In this document: positions 55,293 through 63,060 of the stretch, in pieces
How positions within the stretch are numbered: the first letter of the stretch is position 1
Layout: every line of letters begins with the position of its first letter
Assembly: GCA_963699105.1 (NCBI GenBank)
Contig: CAVOTI010000001.1
Coordinates: 310,001 to 374,000, forward strand
Length of the DNA stretch: 64,000 nt
Source: Bog-756 sp963699105
GTDB lineage: Bacteria; Actinomycetota; Acidimicrobiia; Acidimicrobiales; RAAP-2
Reading direction: 5' to 3'
The notes under the pieces: model-generated
What the model saw: the letters and a program-made list of their open reading frames with translations, nothing else
What the model was told of the DNA's origin: nothing
Database searches by the model: none
Program-made: the position numbers and the translations under genes

Positions 55293-56081
55293 ATGGGACT
55301 CCTGGACGGAAAACGGATTCTGGTGACGGGCGTGCTGACCGACGCTTCCCTGGCCTTTGCCGTCGCCCGGCTGGCCCAGCGGGAGGGCGCCGAGGTCGCA
55401 CTGAGCGGCGCAGGCCGTGGACTGTCCCTCACCCGGCGTACAGCCAGAAAGCTGCCCACCGAGGCCGAGGTGCTGGAGATCGACGTGACTCAGCCCGACC
55501 AACTGACGGCCGCCGCCGACAGCCTCTCCTCCCATTGGGACCGGATGGACGGGATGCTCCACGCCATCGGCTACGCCCCGCCCGAGTGCCTGGGCGACAG
55601 CATGTTCGAGGCCGATTGGGACCAGGTTCAGGTGGCACTTCACGTTTCGGCCTACTCGTTGAAGGCACTGGTCGAGGCGTTCCGGCCCCTGTTGGTGGCA
55701 GCGGGCGCCGACGGGCGTCCGGGCGCCTCGGTCGTCGGACTGGACTTCGATGCCACCACGGCGTGGCCGGCCTACGCCTGGATGGGGGTATCGAAAGCCG
55801 CTCTCGAGTCACTGTCGCGGTACCTGGCCCGGGATCTCGGCCCCCAGCGGATCAGGGTCAACCTGGTGGCCGCCGGTCCCATCAAGACGATGGCGGCCAA
55901 GTCGATCCCCGGATTTCATTCCTTCGAGGACACGTGGGCTGAAAAGGCCCCGTTGGGCTGGGACGTGCTCGACACCGACGTCGTGGCCCGGGCGTGCGTG
56001 GCCCTCTTCTCCGACCTTCTTCCCATGACCACCGGAGAGTTGCTCCATGTCGACGGTGGCGTGCACGCCATGGGGGCGTGA
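55293..56081 (+). CDS. fabI: Enoyl-ACP reductase (FabI/InhA type)
   Basis: NADH-dependent enoyl reductase of type II fatty-acid synthesis, 262 residues. MGLLDGKRILVTGVLTDASL (NAD site), IDVTQPDQL, LHAIGYAPPECLGDSMFEAD and the catalytic Tyr-x6-Lys in PAYAWMGVSKAALESLSRYL, almost the InhA sequence, then RVNLVAAGPIKTMAAKSIPG. The substrate-loop sequence also resembles InhA. No fabG/maoC gene adjoins it here. A GATAAC at 55276-55281 lies 11 bp before the ATG and could be a -10 box giving a very short leader; weak evidence. Confidence 0.92.
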   Translation: MGLLDGKRILVTGVLTDASLAFAVARLAQREGAEVALSGAGRGLSLTRRTARKLPTEAEVLEIDVTQPDQLTAAADSLSSHWDRMDGMLHAIGYAPPECLGDSMFEADWDQVQVALHVSAYSLKALVEAFRPLLVAAGADGRPGASVVGLDFDATTAWPAYAWMGVSKAALESLSRYLARDLGPQRIRVNLVAAGPIKTMAAKSIPGFHSFEDTWAEKAPLGWDVLDTDVVARACVALFSDLLPMTTGELLHVDGGVHAMGA

Positions 56082-56124
56082 TGTCGTCTCACCCCGTTCC
56101 GACCATCAACCTCCTGACGAAAAG

Positions 56125-56511
56125 ATGACCGCCGTGCTGAGCCCCGACGAACTCCGTGTCTCGATCAGCACCTACGTCGATGCCGTCAACTCTCGGGACC
56201 CGGAAGCCATCGCCGCGTTGTTCGCCGAGGACGCGGTCCAGGCCGATCCGGCCTCCAATCCGCCCAACGTCGGCCGGGCCGCCATCGCCACCTTCTTCGA
56301 GGGAAGCATCGGGGCCAGCGACTCATGGACGTTCACAGCAAAGGCCGTCCACACCTGCGCCAGCAACGTGGCCATCGACTTCCGGATCGATCTGGTGACC
56401 GGGGGCGCGCCCATGGCCATCGATGGAATCGAGGTCTTCACGGTCGGTGACGACGGTCTCTTCACCTCGGTCTATGCCTACTGGGACGACGCCGACCTCA
56501 GCTTCGCATGA
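56125..56511 (+). CDS. SnoaL/steroid-isomerase-like small protein
   Basis: 128 residues with the cone-shaped alpha+beta fold of the NTF2/SnoaL superfamily: ELRVSISTYVDAVNSRDPEA then IAALFAEDAVQADPASN, the typical opening helix and loop, and a closing strand FTSVYAYWDDADLSFA. Ketosteroid-isomerase-like active-site acids cannot be confirmed by eye. ATG at 56125 is preferred; the frame is open back to 56047 into fabI. Its TGA overlaps the ATG of the next gene (ATGA), so the two similar proteins are co-translated. Confidence 0.75.
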   Translation: MTAVLSPDELRVSISTYVDAVNSRDPEAIAALFAEDAVQADPASNPPNVGRAAIATFFEGSIGASDSWTFTAKAVHTCASNVAIDFRIDLVTGGAPMAIDGIEVFTVGDDGLFTSVYAYWDDADLSFA

Positions 56512-56957
56512 CGGACAGCGCCGTCCAGATCGGCAATCTCATCGCCCGCTACGCCGAACTGATCGACGCCGGCGACTTCGAGGCCGTCGGCCAGCTCTTG
56601 GGCCGCGCCGGGGTCGGAGGGTCCGACGGTTCCTCCCTGCTCACGGGGCAGGACGCCCTGACCTCACTGTTCACCTCGACCACTCGCCGGTATCCGGACG
56701 GGACGCCCGGAACCAAGCACGTCACCACCAACCTCATCCTCGACATCGACGAGGAGCACGGAACCGCCTCGGCCCGGTCCTACTGGACGGTCCTCCAGGC
56801 TGTCCCGGGGCTGCCGCTCCAGCCGATACTGGCCGGTCGCTACCACGACCGGTTCGCCCGGGACCAGGGTGTCTGGCACTTCTCCGAGCGGCGGTACCTG
56901 GTCGAGCTGGTGGGCGATGTGAGCCACCACATGATCGGAGAACTCCCCTCCTCCTAG
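56508..56957 (+). CDS. SnoaL-like protein (second of a pair)
   Basis: 149 residues, SnoaL-like type: IGNLIARYAELIDAGDFEAV then GQLLGRAGVGGSDGS, HVTTNLILDIDEEHGTASAR, SYWTVLQAVPGLPLQPILAG and RYHDRFARDQGVWHFSERRY. This profile is common near catabolic dehydrogenases and dioxygenase small subunits. Translationally coupled to the preceding small protein. Substrate unknown. Confidence 0.75.
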   Translation: MTDSAVQIGNLIARYAELIDAGDFEAVGQLLGRAGVGGSDGSSLLTGQDALTSLFTSTTRRYPDGTPGTKHVTTNLILDIDEEHGTASARSYWTVLQAVPGLPLQPILAGRYHDRFARDQGVWHFSERRYLVELVGDVSHHMIGELPSS

Positions 56958-57303
56958 TTCGGGGCAGGTCCGGCGGTCGCCCGCTCTGGCAGGTCGGGAC
57001 GTACTGCCAGTACGCCAAATGAAAAACCAATTGACTGGGGGCGGCGGAGGGTCGGCCGGCGGGCGTCGCTCGGTCGGCGGGCGGAAGGGTCGGTCGGTCA
57101 CGGGCTGCGGGCCCCGAGAGGGGTACCTCGGTACTTTGTTTTTGCAAACGGCGTTCGCTCGGTATGTTCGGGGCAATACCCGAGAGCCACGTACCGGGGT
57201 CCACCTGGCCGGGCAAGGGAACGACAGGTCCCGTCCTTGACCGGCAGGCCACCAGCACCCTACGTTCGGGCCGGTCCATTCACCGATTCGGAGGGGGAAC
57301 CCA
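56958..57303. other. 346-bp intergenic region before the SDR gene
   Basis: No coding frame here has support; a frame from 57019 to 57240 is Gly/Arg-rich shadow. The right half is less GC-rich and contains TTGCAA (57142-57147) and TATGTT (57163-57168) with a 15-bp gap, a possible promoter for the SDR gene. GGAGGGGG at 57290-57297 is a good Shine-Dalgarno for the GTG at 57304. Confidence 0.5.
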
Positions 57304-58050
57304 GTGGGACGACTCGACGCCGCCGTGGCGGTGGTGACAGGCGCGGCATCGGGTATCGGTGCGGCCAGCGTCGAGCGCCTGAGGTCGGACGGGGCCACCG
57401 TGGTCACCGTCGACATCGTGGGCGAGGTCGACCATCGCCTCGACGTGCGAGACGAACCGGCGGTGGAGGCGGCCTTCGCCTCGGTCATGGGGGATCACGG
57501 CCGCTTCGACATTGTGGTCAACGCGGCCGGGGTGGCCGGGGGTGGCCCGGTGCACCTGCTCGAGGCCGACGAGTGGGACCGGGTGATCGACATCAATCTC
57601 AAAGGGACCTTCATCGTCGACAAGCACAGCGCCATCCACATGCTGAACCAGGGTCGGGGCTCGATCATCAACATATCCAGCATCGAGGGGCTCGAGGGAA
57701 CCGAAGGGGGTACGGCCTACAACGCATCCAAGGGTGGCGTGGTGACCCTGACCAAGAGCATGGCCATCGACTACGGCCGGCGGGGCATCCGGGTCAACTG
57801 CATCTGCCCGGGAGGGATCACCACTCCCCTGCTCGAGTCCATCATCGGCGCCGAAGGGATGGACCTGTACCGCCACACCATGCGGGAACGTCATGTTCTC
57901 GGCCGTTTCGGGACACCGGCCGAGATCGCATCGGCCGTTTCCTTTCTGGCTTCCGACGACGCATCGTTCGTCACCGGCCATGCCCTGGTGGTCGACGGCG
58001 GTTTCACCGCTGGCATGCGGGTCGGGCTTCTCGACCAGATGGGCATATGA
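57304..58050 (+). CDS. Short-chain dehydrogenase/reductase
   Basis: NAD(P)-dependent SDR, 248 residues: cofactor motif VVTGAASGIGAASVERLRSD, acidic residue in VVTVDIVGEV that favours NAD, NAAGVAGGGPVHLLEADEWD, catalytic Ser in IINISSIEGLEG and Tyr-x3-Lys in TAYNASKGGVVTLTKSMAID, then RVNCICPGGITTPLLE and ALVVDGGF. GTG start with a strong Shine-Dalgarno. It precedes an acyl-CoA-dehydrogenase-like gene by 43 bp, suggesting an operon for oxidation of an alcohol or hydroxyacyl compound; the substrate is not readable. Confidence 0.9.
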   Translation: MGRLDAAVAVVTGAASGIGAASVERLRSDGATVVTVDIVGEVDHRLDVRDEPAVEAAFASVMGDHGRFDIVVNAAGVAGGGPVHLLEADEWDRVIDINLKGTFIVDKHSAIHMLNQGRGSIINISSIEGLEGTEGGTAYNASKGGVVTLTKSMAIDYGRRGIRVNCICPGGITTPLLESIIGAEGMDLYRHTMRERHVLGRFGTPAEIASAVSFLASDDASFVTGHALVVDGGFTAGMRVGLLDQMGI

Positions 58051-58093
58051 CGGCCGGCGTCCGACGTATCCGACAAGACCGGGGAGCACGCCC

Positions 58094-59272
58094 ATGACCA
58101 CGCCAGCGACGGTGAGCGGAGTCGAGGCGGCTCGCACCCTTCGGGAGTTGACGGCCGAGGAGGCCGGCATCTCCGAGCGTCTGCGCACGCTCACCGATCG
58201 GACGGTCGACGCCCTGTGGGCCAGCGGCCTCATGCAGTGGTGCAATCCCGTCGAGGCGGGTGGGAGCGAACCCACCTTCCCCCAGATGATCGACACATGG
58301 AGCGAGTTGGCCTGGCAGGACGGCTCGCTCGGATGGATCGGGATCGCCAACCTGCCCTCGGCGGCCGCCTGTGCCGCCTACCTGCCCCCCGACGGGTTCA
58401 AGGAGGTTTTCACCGCCCACGGCAACCGGGTCACCGTGGGCGGACAGTTCTTCCCCAATGGGCTGGGGGAGACGGTGGACGGGGGCTACCGGGTATCCGG
58501 TGCGTGGAACTTCGGCTCGGGGACCGGCCACTCCCACTACGTGGCGGCAGGATTCATTCCGACGGTCGACGGCGAGATGAAGCTCGACCCCGAAGGCATC
58601 CCTCCGCTGCTGGTGGCGGTCATCCCCCGTGACGAGATCGTCTTCACCGACGGCTGGCACGTCCAGGGCCTCAAGGGGACCGGTTCCTACGACTACAACG
58701 TCACCGACCTGTTCGTACCCGAGTCCAGGACCTTCGAGCTGTTCACCCGGGCGCCGCAGCGGGGGAGATCGGCCGCCTTTCGGATGGGGCTCATACCTAT
58801 CACCGGAGCCGGGCACGCCTCGTGGGCCCTCGGGGTGTCGAAGAGCGCACTGGACGACGTCACCGAACTGGCGGCCACCAAGGTGCGCATGGGTGACGAA
58901 GCCTCACTGGCCCACCGGTCCACCTTCCAACGCAACCTGTCCCATCACACCGCCATGTGGAGGGCGGCCCGTCTGCTGGTCGTCACCACCTTCGGCGCGG
59001 TCGAGCAGGCGGTGGCCGACGGTCAATCGCTCACTCCGACCATGCGGGCCGACATGCGTATCGCCGCCACCTATGCGACAGAGGCGGCCCGGGAGATCGT
59101 GCAGTGGGCGCACCTGGCCGCCGGCACGTCGGCCATCCGTGAGGGGTGTCGCCTCGAGCGGTCCTTCCGCGACATGTACACGGGCACCCAGCACGTCTTC
59201 ATCGGGGAGAAGACCTACACCGACGCCACCCGCATCTACCTGGGCATGATCGAGGACCAGATCGGCTTTTGA
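58094..59272 (+). CDS. Acyl-CoA-dehydrogenase-like flavoprotein (group D monooxygenase/HsaA-like)
   Basis: Flavin-dependent protein, 392 residues. The pattern fits the acyl-CoA dehydrogenase/flavin hydroxylase branch (HsaA, HpaB-like oxygenase component): ALWASGLMQWCNPVEAGGSE, WQDGSLGWIGIANLPSAAAC, VSGAWNFGSGTGHSHYVAAG, GWHVQGLKGTGSYDYNVTDL and LFVPESRTF, then a helical C-terminal domain with GTSAIREGCRLERSFRDM and TGTQHVFIGEKTY. The usual catalytic Glu of true acyl-CoA dehydrogenases is not evident, so a hydroxylase using reduced flavin is possible, though no flavin reductase gene is adjacent. ATG at 58094. Confidence 0.8.
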   Translation: MTTPATVSGVEAARTLRELTAEEAGISERLRTLTDRTVDALWASGLMQWCNPVEAGGSEPTFPQMIDTWSELAWQDGSLGWIGIANLPSAAACAAYLPPDGFKEVFTAHGNRVTVGGQFFPNGLGETVDGGYRVSGAWNFGSGTGHSHYVAAGFIPTVDGEMKLDPEGIPPLLVAVIPRDEIVFTDGWHVQGLKGTGSYDYNVTDLFVPESRTFELFTRAPQRGRSAAFRMGLIPITGAGHASWALGVSKSALDDVTELAATKVRMGDEASLAHRSTFQRNLSHHTAMWRAARLLVVTTFGAVEQAVADGQSLTPTMRADMRIAATYATEAAREIVQWAHLAAGTSAIREGCRLERSFRDMYTGTQHVFIGEKTYTDATRIYLGMIEDQIGF

Positions 59273-59299
59273 GCGGGGCGGTCGAACGCCGGTGGGAAA

Positions 59300-60733
59300 T
59301 CAGAGCTGGAGCGACTTGACCTCGAGGTACTCCTCGAGCCCGAAGGCCCCGAACTCCCGGCCGTTGCCCGACTGTTTGTAGCCGCCGAACGGAGCCAGAG
59401 GATTGAACCCGCCTCCGTTGACCTCCACCTGGCCGGTCCGGAGACGGCGGGCGACGCTCTTGGCCCGGTCGGCATCGCCCGACCACACACCACCGGCCAG
59501 TCCGTAGTCGGTGTCGTTGGCGATTTCTACGGCCTCCTCCTCGGAGTCGTAGGGGATGATGACCAACACCGGGCCGAAGATCTCCTGGCGGGCGATGGTC
59601 ATGTCGCGGGTGACCGACGAGAACACCGTCGGTTTCACGAAGAATCCCTCCCCGAGCCCGTCGGGCGCTTCGACGCCCCCGGTGAGCAGGGTGGCACCCT
59701 CGCCCAGCCCCTTGTCGATGTAGCCGCGTACCCGTTGGCGCTGGACGGCCGAAACCAGCGGTCCGAGGCGGGTGTCGGGTTCGAAGGGGTCCCCGGGCGT
59801 CCAGGCCTCGGCGGTGGCGGTGGCCAGTTTCTCCACCTCGGCCAGATGCTGGCGGGGCACCAGCATCCGGGTCAGCGCACTGCAGGTCTGCCCGGAGTTG
59901 AAGTAACACTTCCCTACGCCGTCGGGCACCGCTTTGGTCAGGTCGGCATCATCGAGGATGACGTTGGCCGACTTCCCGCCCAGCTCCAGGGCGACCCGCT
60001 TGACGGTGGCCGCCGCCACCTCCGACACTCGGCGACCGGCCCGGGTGGAGCCGGTGAAAGAGACCATGTCCACGTCGGGATGGGCGGCCAGTGCCTCACC
60101 GACCACGGGCCCGTAACCGGTCACCAGATTGAAGACGCCGCCCGGCAGTCCGAGTTGGTCGAATATGTCGGCCAGCACGAAGGCGTTGAGCGGAGCCACC
60201 TCGCTGGGCTTCAGCACGACCGTGCACCCGGCGGCCAGCGCCGGGGCCACCTTGGCGGCTATCTGGTGCAGCGGGTAGTTCCACGGGGTGATGGCTCCTA
60301 CCACGCCGATGGGCTCGCGGACGACCAGGGAGTTGCCCACCGTCTGTTCCCAGGTGAAGTCCTCGGCAACCTGTGCCATGGAGGCGAACGAGGCGGTCGG
60401 CAGTCCGACCTGGACCAACTGGGACAGGATCCTCGGCATGCCGACCTCGTGGGTGATCAGGTCGGCCAGATCCTCCTTGCGGTCGTCCAGAGCCTGGCCG
60501 ACCTTCGTCAACAGCGCCGTACGCTCAGCTACCGGCCTGGCGCTCCAAGCCGGGAAGGCGGCGCGGGCGGCGGCCACGGCCCGATCGATGTCGTCGGTCG
60601 TCCCCTCCGGCACCGTGCCCAGGACCTCTTCGGTCGTCGAGTCGATCACCTCGATCGAGCCGGTTCCTGACGGGGGCACCCATGACCCCCCGATGAAGAG
60701 CTTGTCGTGCGTTTCGGTCTTCCAGGCTGGCAT
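59300..60733 (-). CDS. NAD(P)-dependent aldehyde dehydrogenase
   Basis: 477 residues, complete. LFIGGSWVPPSGTGSIEVID, cofactor region TPWNYPLHQIAAKVAPALAA and GCTVVLKPSEVAPLNAFVLA, FTGSTRAGRRVSEVAA, catalytic Glu in VALELGGKSANVILDDADL, catalytic Cys in FNSGQTCSALTRMLVPRQ, and the C-terminal NPLAPFGGYKQSGNGREFG. ATG at 60733 with AAGGGGGT just upstream; a further 30 bp upstream in frame is unlikely. Divergent from tetR across ~150 bp, so it is the likely regulated target. Confidence 0.92.
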   Translation of the reverse strand: MPAWKTETHDKLFIGGSWVPPSGTGSIEVIDSTTEEVLGTVPEGTTDDIDRAVAAARAAFPAWSARPVAERTALLTKVGQALDDRKEDLADLITHEVGMPRILSQLVQVGLPTASFASMAQVAEDFTWEQTVGNSLVVREPIGVVGAITPWNYPLHQIAAKVAPALAAGCTVVLKPSEVAPLNAFVLADIFDQLGLPGGVFNLVTGYGPVVGEALAAHPDVDMVSFTGSTRAGRRVSEVAAATVKRVALELGGKSANVILDDADLTKAVPDGVGKCYFNSGQTCSALTRMLVPRQHLAEVEKLATATAEAWTPGDPFEPDTRLGPLVSAVQRQRVRGYIDKGLGEGATLLTGGVEAPDGLGEGFFVKPTVFSSVTRDMTIARQEIFGPVLVIIPYDSEEEAVEIANDTDYGLAGGVWSGDADRAKSVARRLRTGQVEVNGGGFNPLAPFGGYKQSGNGREFGAFGLEEYLEVKSLQL

Positions 60734-60885
60734 CGGACCCCCTTGCCGCGAGCGTGGGCCCACTCTATGTCCGGCCCACTCCGGGGGCGGCGGCCCTCGG
60801 AACCCCGCGCCACAACTTGCATAACGCTTCCAATATTTCTAAGGTGGAGGCCGCAGTCTTCACCGCCAGCACCACCCGGGGAAAC
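60734..60885. promoter_or_regulatory. Divergent aldehyde dehydrogenase/tetR promoter region
   Basis: An AT-rich island at about 60811-60840 (TTGCATAACG, then CTTCCAATATTT) lies between the two genes. It contains only imperfect dyad symmetry (TTGCATAACGCTTCCAA), so an operator is likely by position but not clearly readable. Confidence 0.45.
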
Positions 60886-61539
60886 GTGGCTCAGACCCAG
60901 CAGGAACGCAAAGCCCAGACCCGTGCCCTGTTGCTGGACGCGGCCGCCGACCTCTTCGCCGAGCACGGCATCGACGCAGTGTCGGTCGACGCGGTGGCCG
61001 AGGCAGCCGGACGGACGTCGGGAGCCGTCTATGCCCACTTCGGTAGCAAACAGGGGCTGCTGCTGGCCCTCCTCGACTCGTGGAAGGACTCGGTCCTGAC
61101 CGTGCTACTGGCCGAGGTGGCGGTCAGCGAATCTGCCGCCGGCCAGTTGGCGGCGGTCTGGGGCAATCTGGCGGCTCCCCCCGACGACGAGTCGGCGCGC
61201 TGGTCCCTGCTCGAGCACGAGCTCTGGCTCCGGGCCGCTCGCGATCCCGAAGTCGCCGACGTGATCCGGGTCCGCAACGGAGAGGCCCGCCGCTATAGCG
61301 CCCGCCAGGTGGCCTCGTGGGCATCGTCGGTCGGAGCCAGCCCGGTGGCCGGTCCCGAGGACATGGCCGTCCTGATCAAGGCCCTGCTGACCGGGCTGGC
61401 CATGCAGCAGCGCCTGGAGCCGGAGACGGTGAGCGACGATGTCGCCCTTCGCGGTCTGTCCGCCCTCTTGGGCCTGACCGAACCATCTGTGTCGCCGAAC
61501 CAACACCGCAAAACCAAGGAGCCACGTCATGAACACTGA
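60886..61539 (+). CDS. TetR-family transcriptional regulator
   Basis: 217 residues from the GTG at 60886. N-terminal helix-turn-helix: QERKAQTRALLLDAAADLFA, VDAVAEAAGRTSGAVYAHFG, SKQGLLLALLDSW; the ligand-binding C-terminal domain is unconserved. The longer frame to 60754 runs across the divergent promoter and is rejected. The 3' end overlaps the start of the next gene by 11 bp. Likely represses the divergent aldehyde dehydrogenase and possibly the downstream oxidase. Confidence 0.9.
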   Translation: MAQTQQERKAQTRALLLDAAADLFAEHGIDAVSVDAVAEAAGRTSGAVYAHFGSKQGLLLALLDSWKDSVLTVLLAEVAVSESAAGQLAAVWGNLAAPPDDESARWSLLEHELWLRAARDPEVADVIRVRNGEARRYSARQVASWASSVGASPVAGPEDMAVLIKALLTGLAMQQRLEPETVSDDVALRGLSALLGLTEPSVSPNQHRKTKEPRHEH

Positions 61540-62650
61540 GATCCGTCGCAAGCTCGGCATCGAGTTCCCCATCTTCGCCTTCACCCACTGCCGGGACGTC
61601 GTCGCCGCCGTGTCCAACGCCGGCGGGATCGGGGTGCTCGGCGCCATCGCCTTCACCCCCGACCAGCTCGAGGTCGAGCTGACGTGGATCGACGAGCACG
61701 TCGGTGACCGACCCTACGGAGTCGACATCGTCATTCCGGCCAAGTACGAGGGAATGGAGGAGATGGACCCCGACAAGCTCGAGGCCCAGATCCGCGGCCT
61801 GGTGCCGGCCGAGCACAAGGAGTTCGCCCTCAAGATCCTGGCTGACCACCACGTGCCGGAGATCCCTGCCGACGAGCAGCGTTCCAACGGGATGATCGGG
61901 TGGACGGCGGCCCACGCCGCCGGCCTCATCGAGGTCGCCCTGCGCCATCCCAACGTGAAATTGATCGCCAACGCACTGGGCACTCCCCCGCCCGACGTGG
62001 TCGAGAAGGTCCAGGGGGCCGGCTTGATGATCGGAGCCCTGGCCGGATCGGTCAAGCACGCCCTCAACCACAAGGCCGCCGGGCTCGACTTCATCATCTG
62101 CCAGGGTTCGGAGGGAGGTGGCCACACCGGCGACGTCGGCAGCATCGTCCTGTGGCCGGAGGTCGTCGACGCCGTGGCCCCGATCCCGGTGCTGGCGGCC
62201 GGTGGGGTCGGCAGCGGTCGCCAGATGGCGGCCGCCCTGGCCCTGGGCGCCCAAGGGGTGTGGTCGGGAACGTTGTGGCTCACCGTCGAAGAGGCCGACA
62301 TCCCGCCCAAGCAGATGGAGTCGTACCTGGCGGCATCCAGCCGTGACACCGTCCGCTCCCGTTCCTTCACCGGCAAGCCGTGCCGCATGCTCAAAAACGA
62401 CTGGACCGAGGCGTGGGAGGCCGACGACACACCGGACCCCCTGCCCATGCCCCTGCAGATGATGGTGGCCATCGAGGCGGTGTCCCGGGGCCACCGCTAT
62501 CCCGAGCAGGCCCGCGACGTGAACTTCAATCCCTGCGGTCAGGTCATCGGCCGGGCCACCACCGTGCGCAAGGCCAAAGACGTGGTGTTCTCGATGGTCG
62601 AGGAGTACATCGAGGCCACCGAGCGGCTGCACGAGGGCGTCACCGTCTGA
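61529..62650 (+). CDS. Nitronate monooxygenase-family (2-nitropropane dioxygenase-like) flavoprotein
   Basis: FMN-dependent TIM-barrel enzyme, 373 residues. GIEFPIFAFTHCRDVVAAVS, NAGGIGVLGAIAFTPDQLE, GLDFIICQGSEGGGHTGDVG, VLAAGGVGSGRQMAAALALG and AQGVWSGTLWLTVEEA are family motifs. Family members oxidise propionate 3-nitronate or other activated compounds; enoyl reductase-like members also exist. ATG at 61529 with a strong AAGGAG at 61516-61521, inside the tetR 3' end, so the two are co-transcribed. Confidence 0.88.
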   Translation: MNTEIRRKLGIEFPIFAFTHCRDVVAAVSNAGGIGVLGAIAFTPDQLEVELTWIDEHVGDRPYGVDIVIPAKYEGMEEMDPDKLEAQIRGLVPAEHKEFALKILADHHVPEIPADEQRSNGMIGWTAAHAAGLIEVALRHPNVKLIANALGTPPPDVVEKVQGAGLMIGALAGSVKHALNHKAAGLDFIICQGSEGGGHTGDVGSIVLWPEVVDAVAPIPVLAAGGVGSGRQMAAALALGAQGVWSGTLWLTVEEADIPPKQMESYLAASSRDTVRSRSFTGKPCRMLKNDWTEAWEADDTPDPLPMPLQMMVAIEAVSRGHRYPEQARDVNFNPCGQVIGRATTVRKAKDVVFSMVEEYIEATERLHEGVTV

Positions 62651-62997
62651 GCGGCCGGCCGGCCCGGGAGTGGTTCGTCATCCACCACACCAACTGCGGG
62701 ATGGAGTTCTTCACCGACCACGTCATCCGGGGCCTGCTGGCCAACAGCCTGGAAACGGCCGAGCTCGGCCCCGACGGCTTCCGTGACGTGGGGCGGGGAC
62801 CCGGTTCCTCCGAAGCCAACTACGTCGACTGGCTGACCATCAGCGACAACGAGCAGAGCGTGGTCGAGGACGTGGCCCGGGTCCGCGCCCACCCGCCGGT
62901 GCCGGGGACCATCCCCATCTACGGCTTCATCTACGACGTGGCCACCGGCCGGTTGATCGAGGTGGCCGAGGCGACCAAGGCCGGACTTCCGATGTGA
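62651..62997 (+). pseudogene. C-terminal remnant of a beta-carbonic anhydrase
   Basis: The frame reads FVIHHTNCGMEFFTDHVIRG then SVVEDVARVRAHPPVPGTIP and IYGFIYDVATGRLIEVAEAT, clearly the C-terminal half of a beta-class carbonic anhydrase (zinc His/Cys region and terminal strand). The N-terminal ~85 residues with the first zinc Cys and the Asp-Arg dyad are absent, the preceding gene ends right at the junction, and no start codon fits before the internal Met. HHTNCG replaces the usual HHTDCG. Probably an inactive remnant produced by a deletion; an assembly join is the alternative. Confidence 0.8.
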
Positions 62998-63011
62998 TCC
63001 CACCGCTCCCA

Positions 63012-63033
63012 CCGCCGCCACCACCACCGGCGG
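63012..63033. terminator. Weak GC hairpin between the remnant and lpdA-like gene
   Basis: CCGCCG and CGGCGG form a 6-bp stem with a 10-base loop of CCA repeats. No U-tract. Could be a weak transcription end or chance in this GC-rich DNA. Confidence 0.2.
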
Positions 63034-63060
63034 CGACGTCGAACGTCCTACGCTGGGGGG

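Noticed and set aside
57019..57240. 74-codon frame between the SnoaL and SDR genes
   Set aside because: Gly/Arg-rich, no ribosome site, overlaps the likely promoter; typical spurious frame.
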